DNA of 9,697 nucleotides from CAYGZC01 sp964354225 (lineage in GTDB: Bacteria > Bacteroidota > Ignavibacteria > UBA10030 > SZUA-254): positions 1 to 9,697 of the forward strand of contig CAYGZC010000162.1 in assembly GCA_964354225.1 (NCBI GenBank). The letters run 5' to 3'. The position numbers and the translations under genes are program-made. Below, piece after piece: positions 7,270-9,697 of this stretch; position 1 is the stretch's first letter; each line of letters begins with the position of its first letter. The notes under the pieces are model-generated. The model ran no database searches. It worked only from the letters and a program-made list of their open reading frames with translations, and had not been told where the DNA came from.

Positions 7270-8232
7270 TTACTCATTCGAAGTGATAACGATATCACCA
7301 CCCGAGGTTTCCAATCTAATTAAATTACCGCCGCCATTTATCTTACCTTTCATCGAACCGTCCTTTATTTTACCAGTATACTCGATGTCGCAGCTGACAT
7401 CTCCGCCTGATGCTTCTGCTCTGACATCCGCTGAAATCGTTTTCGGAAGTTCTACTGAAATATTGCCGCCGGAAGTTGAAAGCTCAATCCCTTGATTATC
7501 TTTTAGCGATGCCCTGATGTTACCTCCTGAAGTTGAAGCGTTAACCTTTCCATTGCTTCCTCTGATCTCGATATTTCCCCCCGATGTTTCCATACGAAGC
7601 GAGCCATCTACTGATTCTGCATACATATTCCCACCGGATGTCTCCAGATCAAATTCGCCTTTCGCTTTTCGAACGTCAACATTTCCCCCAGAGGTCGATA
7701 ATTTCACATTTCCTTCGATATCGGTTATATCAAGATTGCCTCCTGATGTTTCACCGTTGATTTGACCTTTTACATTTTGGATTTCGATGTTCCCACCAGA
7801 GGTGTTAAGATCGAGATTGAACGATTTAGGAACTTGTATCTCGAATTGAATGTCAAGCCAATTATTGTTGAAGAAACGGAAACGGGAGTGCTTCGTTTTA
7901 CCTTGTACCTTAACGGTATTACCCTCTTGATCGAATGTAACATCGAATCTTTTTAGCTGTTCGTCAGAACCGCGGGCAATAACACGAACACTCACCTCAT
8001 TTACTTCAGATCCTATGATCGAGACATTGCCAACATCAGCATCAATAATTAAATTACCATTAGATTGAACTGCAAAAGTCTTTTCAACCTTTTTGTCGCT
8101 ATCACCAAAATATGTTTCATTATATTCGGTTGATCGGGATTTTATAGAAAGACCAATCATGGTTGCAGCAAAAATAATTGCAAGAACAACAAGTATTATA
8201 AGACGTGAACTTACACTCAAAGGTTTTGCCAT
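7270..8232 (-). CDS. Membrane-anchored DUF4097-type beta-solenoid protein
   Basis: This 320-residue protein of the DUF4097 (putative adhesin) family has no known biochemical role. A single hydrophobic segment at about 11-30 after a short Lys/Arg-containing N-terminus acts as a signal anchor or uncleaved signal, so the rest is probably periplasmic. Residues 50-140 form a beta-rich lead-in with GNLIIDADVGNVSI and FEIQVPKSFNLDLN. From 144 onward the chain is a repeat ladder: TSGGN begins at residues 144, 162, 180, 198, 216 and 234 (exactly 18 apart), then at 253, followed by ASGGD at 274 and TSGGD at 309. Each unit alternates short beta-strands with Gly turns, as in a right-handed beta-solenoid. 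The ATG at 8232 has an AAAGGAG ribosome binding site at 8239-8245. It stands alone, divergent from the cyclase gene and convergent with the carboxypeptidase gene. Relatives often sit beside envelope-stress or anti-sigma genes; no such partner is seen here. Confidence 0.87.
   Translation of the reverse strand: MAKPLSVSSRLIILVVLAIIFAATMIGLSIKSRSTEYNETYFGDSDKKVEKTFAVQSNGNLIIDADVGNVSIIGSEVNEVSVRVIARGSDEQLKRFDVTFDQEGNTVKVQGKTKHSRFRFFNNNWLDIQFEIQVPKSFNLDLNTSGGNIEIQNVKGQINGETSGGNLDITDIEGNVKLSTSGGNVDVRKAKGEFDLETSGGNMYAESVDGSLRMETSGGNIEIRGSNGKVNASTSGGNIRASLKDNQGIELSTSGGNISVELPKTISADVRAEASGGDVSCDIEYTGKIKDGSMKGKINGGGNLIRLETSGGDIVITSNE
7741..7801 (-). repeat. Start of the 54-nt periodic coding repeat (TSGGN ladder)
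   Basis: The DNA encoding TSGGN recurs every 54 bases through the middle of the DUF4097 gene (first six copies about 7519-7803). The copies differ at many third codon positions (Thr ACA/ACC, Ser TCG/TCC/TCT, Gly GGG/GGT/GGA). The periodicity is therefore kept at protein level and is not a recent tandem duplication. This entry marks the N-terminal end of the ladder. Confidence 0.6.
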
Positions 8233-8254
8233 TTTAAGCTCCTTTAGAAACGAT

Positions 8255-8283
8255 ATAACGTATTTTATGATGTTAGACGTTAT
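8255..8283. repeat. Inverted repeat ATAACGT-N15-ACGTTAT, possible operator
   Basis: Two perfect 7-base arms (8255-8261 and 8277-8283) are separated by 15 bases, placing their centres 22 bases apart, about two helical turns. The pair lies 23-51 bases upstream of the DUF4097 start, where a dimeric regulator could bind. No regulator gene is present in the window, so this is a positional inference only. Confidence 0.35.
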
Positions 8284-8315
8284 TACTGTGAAAAGGTTAC
8301 ATTAAATTTGGATTG

Positions 8316-8338
8316 CTAATAAAAAAAGTTTTTATTAG
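8316..8338. repeat. AT-rich perfect hairpin upstream of the cyclase gene
   Basis: CTAATAAAAA (8316-8325) and TTTTTATTAG (8329-8338) are perfect 10-bp arms around the 3-base loop AAG, 33 bases before the cyclase ATG. The stem is nearly all A/T, so it is a weak RNA hairpin. It could be an operator, an RNA stem in the leader, or chance in AT-rich DNA. Confidence 0.4.
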
Positions 8339-8370
8339 ATTCGCTTCGTCAATAATATCAATAAAACATA

Positions 8371-9333
8371 ATGAACTATCTTTTTCGTATCGTTTTTCTC
8401 TCTATGCTCATCTTCGGGTGTGGAAAAGAACAACCCAAACCCCAAACGGTCAGCCAGGATGTACAAAAATCTCGACAGAATGTCCCCCAATTTGACGGTA
8501 ACAGCGCTTTTGCATTTTTAAAGAAACAAACAGATTTTGGCTCACGCTCACCCGGCAGTCCTGCGCATGAAAAATGCCTCAGCTATTTACAAACCGAAAT
8601 GGAAAAATATGCAGATGCGGTAAATCCCCAGACATTCTCACATGCAGGTTATGATGGCAAGAATTTTATTATGATAAACTTGATTTCTTCATTTAACCTG
8701 AAAGCAACAACACGAATCTTATTTTTAGCTCATTGGGATTCAAGACCAAGAGCCGATCAAGATCCCGACCTTAAAAAGAGAAATCAGTCCATTCTTGGGG
8801 CAAACGATGGCGCAAGCGGTGTTGCAGTGCTCTTAGAAATCGCACAACATCTCAAGTCGAGCCCACCTGATGTCGGTATCGATATGCTCTTTACAGATGG
8901 AGAAGACTATGGGAAAGAAGGCGATAATCAGAATTACCTTCTTGGGGCAAAACATTTTGCAAAAAATCTGCCTTCGGGATTTAAACCAGCATTTGGGATT
9001 CTTCTTGATATGGTTGGAGACGTTCAGCTCGAAATCGCCAAAGAAAAATATTCTTTGCAGTATGCTCCGGATATAGTAGAACTCGTCTGGTCAACTGCGA
9101 AAGAATTAGGTGTCGATCAATTCACGAGCGATACCCAGGGCTGGGTTATAGATGATCATCTGCCATTCAATGAAGTTGGAATCAAAACAATTGACCTTAT
9201 CGACTTTCATTATCCGGATGAAACGAATCGTTACTGGCACACAACACAAGATACTCCTGATAAATGCAGCCCAGAAAGTCTTGAGGCAGTCGGAAAAGTG
9301 CTGATGTATGTTATCTATCAGTATCCAGCATAA
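8371..9333 (+). CDS. Lipoprotein glutaminyl-peptide cyclotransferase (M28 fold)
   Basis: This is a probable zinc-dependent glutaminyl cyclase, turning N-terminal Gln of exported proteins into pyroglutamate; a plain M28 aminopeptidase is the alternative. The N-terminus is a lipoprotein signal with LIFGC and Cys17 as the lipidated residue, so it sits on a membrane facing the periplasm. The fold signature is complete: AHWDSRP (120-126), GANDGASGVAVLLEIA (143-158), DGEDYG (176-181), LLDMVGD (211-217), DDHLPF (261-266) and WHTTQDTPDKCSPESL (289-304). By analogy with human glutaminyl cyclase (zinc on Asp159, Glu202 and His330, base Glu201), the counterparts are Asp146, Asp179, His290 and Glu178. 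The WHT...DTPDKCSPESL ending favours the cyclase over aminopeptidases. Length is 320 residues, normal. The ATG at 8371 is chosen because it starts the lipoprotein signal; no Shine-Dalgarno is visible. prmA follows 2 bases after the stop, suggesting one transcript. Confidence 0.88.
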   Translation: MNYLFRIVFLSMLIFGCGKEQPKPQTVSQDVQKSRQNVPQFDGNSAFAFLKKQTDFGSRSPGSPAHEKCLSYLQTEMEKYADAVNPQTFSHAGYDGKNFIMINLISSFNLKATTRILFLAHWDSRPRADQDPDLKKRNQSILGANDGASGVAVLLEIAQHLKSSPPDVGIDMLFTDGEDYGKEGDNQNYLLGAKHFAKNLPSGFKPAFGILLDMVGDVQLEIAKEKYSLQYAPDIVELVWSTAKELGVDQFTSDTQGWVIDDHLPFNEVGIKTIDLIDFHYPDETNRYWHTTQDTPDKCSPESLEAVGKVLMYVIYQYPA

Positions 9334-9335
9334 AT

Positions 9336-9697
9336 ATGATGAAAACATACATTGAAATTTCTATCTCTGCTGATGAATCCCAGCGTGAGCTGCTCATTCC
9401 CACGATGGTCGAGTTAGGTTGTGAAAAATTTCAAGAGATCGATCACGCTCTATTATGTTACGTCGATAAAATCCGGTGGACAAATGAGAGGAATGAATTA
9501 TTCAAGGAACAATTAAAAAAGCTACACCAGACAATTTCAGCGAATGCATCAATTCAATTCCGTGAGATTATAGAAGAGAACTGGAACGAGCAATGGGAGC
9601 GATCTATCCAACCCATTGAAGTTGGAAACAAACTTGTCATCAAACCATCATGGTGTAATTATGAGAATAAAAACAACAGAATTGTCATTCAGATCGA
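9336..9697 (+). CDS. prmA: Ribosomal protein L11 methyltransferase PrmA (C-terminal part cut off)
   Basis: PrmA trimethylates ribosomal protein L11 using S-adenosylmethionine. Only the first 120 codons lie in the window, covering the N-terminal substrate-recognition domain and the linker; the methyltransferase domain with its SAM motif is beyond the edge. Recognition rests on ENWNEQWERSIQPIEVGNKL (81-100) followed by VIKPSW (101-106), the hallmark of PrmA linkers. The MKTYIEISI beginning and the LIPTMVELGCEKFQE segment fit the N-terminal ferredoxin-like domain. Two adjacent ATGs (9336 and 9339) are possible starts in the same frame. It begins 2 bases after the glutaminyl cyclase stop codon, so translation is probably coupled, and no separate promoter is seen. 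The frame is open to the last base with no sign of damage. Confidence 0.9.
   Translation, partial: MMKTYIEISISADESQRELLIPTMVELGCEKFQEIDHALLCYVDKIRWTNERNELFKEQLKKLHQTISANASIQFREIIEENWNEQWERSIQPIEVGNKLVIKPSWCNYENKNNRIVIQI

Larger units (their letters stand above)
8233..8370. promoter_or_regulatory. Divergent DUF4097/cyclase intergenic region
   Basis: This 138-base spacer separates two divergently transcribed envelope genes. It holds the AAAGGAG ribosome binding site of the DUF4097 gene (8239-8245, minus strand) and two separate inverted repeats (8255-8283 and 8316-8338). No convincing pair of -35 and -10 hexamers was found for either direction. The plus-strand cyclase start at 8371 is preceded only by A/T-rich sequence without a Shine-Dalgarno. 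Confidence 0.45.

Noticed and set aside
7283..7765. Plus-strand open frames rich in PPEV/PPDV opposite the DUF4097 gene
   Set aside because: They are the antisense reading of the TSGGN-coding repeats and lack signal, domain or ribosome binding site. The minus-strand frame has a full domain architecture.
9106..9348. 80-residue minus-strand frame over the end of the cyclase gene
   Set aside because: It is antisense to the conserved WHTTQDTPDK region of the cyclase and has no features of its own.

Overview
The window looks like an ordinary chromosomal segment from an AT-rich member of the Bacteroidota/Chlorobiota/Ignavibacteria (FCB) group. This rests on SecA, which has a DEVD Walker B box and two extra charged segments typical of that group. 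Supporting evidence is a lipoprotein glutaminyl cyclase of the bacterial EDYG type, and exported proteins whose predicted mature N-terminus is Gln. The genus cannot be named from the sequence alone. No mobile element, CRISPR array, tRNA or rRNA is visible, and all intergenic gaps are under 150 bases.

Layout. On the minus strand, in transcription order, lie secA (5598-2506), a small outer-membrane beta-barrel gene (2445-1759), era (best start TTG at 1724, ending at 810) and an EamA/DMT-family transporter (728 to the window edge, C-terminus missing). secA is divergent from a plus-strand dacB-type D-Ala-D-Ala carboxypeptidase/endopeptidase (5738-7204). That gene converges on a minus-strand DUF4097 beta-solenoid protein (8232-7270), with a strong hairpin terminator at 7210-7241 between the two stops. 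Across a 138-base divergent spacer holding two inverted repeats, a plus-strand pair begins: a lipoprotein glutaminyl-peptide cyclotransferase of the M28 fold (8371-9333), followed after 2 bases by prmA (9336 to the edge, C-terminal part missing).

The genes are mostly envelope biogenesis plus translation housekeeping. SecA drives export of the beta-barrel protein, the carboxypeptidase and the cyclase lipoprotein. The carboxypeptidase trims or cleaves peptidoglycan. The cyclase probably converts the N-terminal Gln exposed by signal peptidase into pyroglutamate, and both signal-peptidase-I substrates in the window are predicted to expose Gln. Era (16S rRNA and 30S maturation) and PrmA (L11 methylation) serve the ribosome.

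I found no clear previously undescribed multi-gene system. The points most worth a second look are the link between the glutaminyl cyclase and the Gln+1 signal peptides, the exact 18-residue TSGGN ladder in the DUF4097 protein, the non-ATG start of era, and the inverted repeats between the DUF4097 and cyclase genes.
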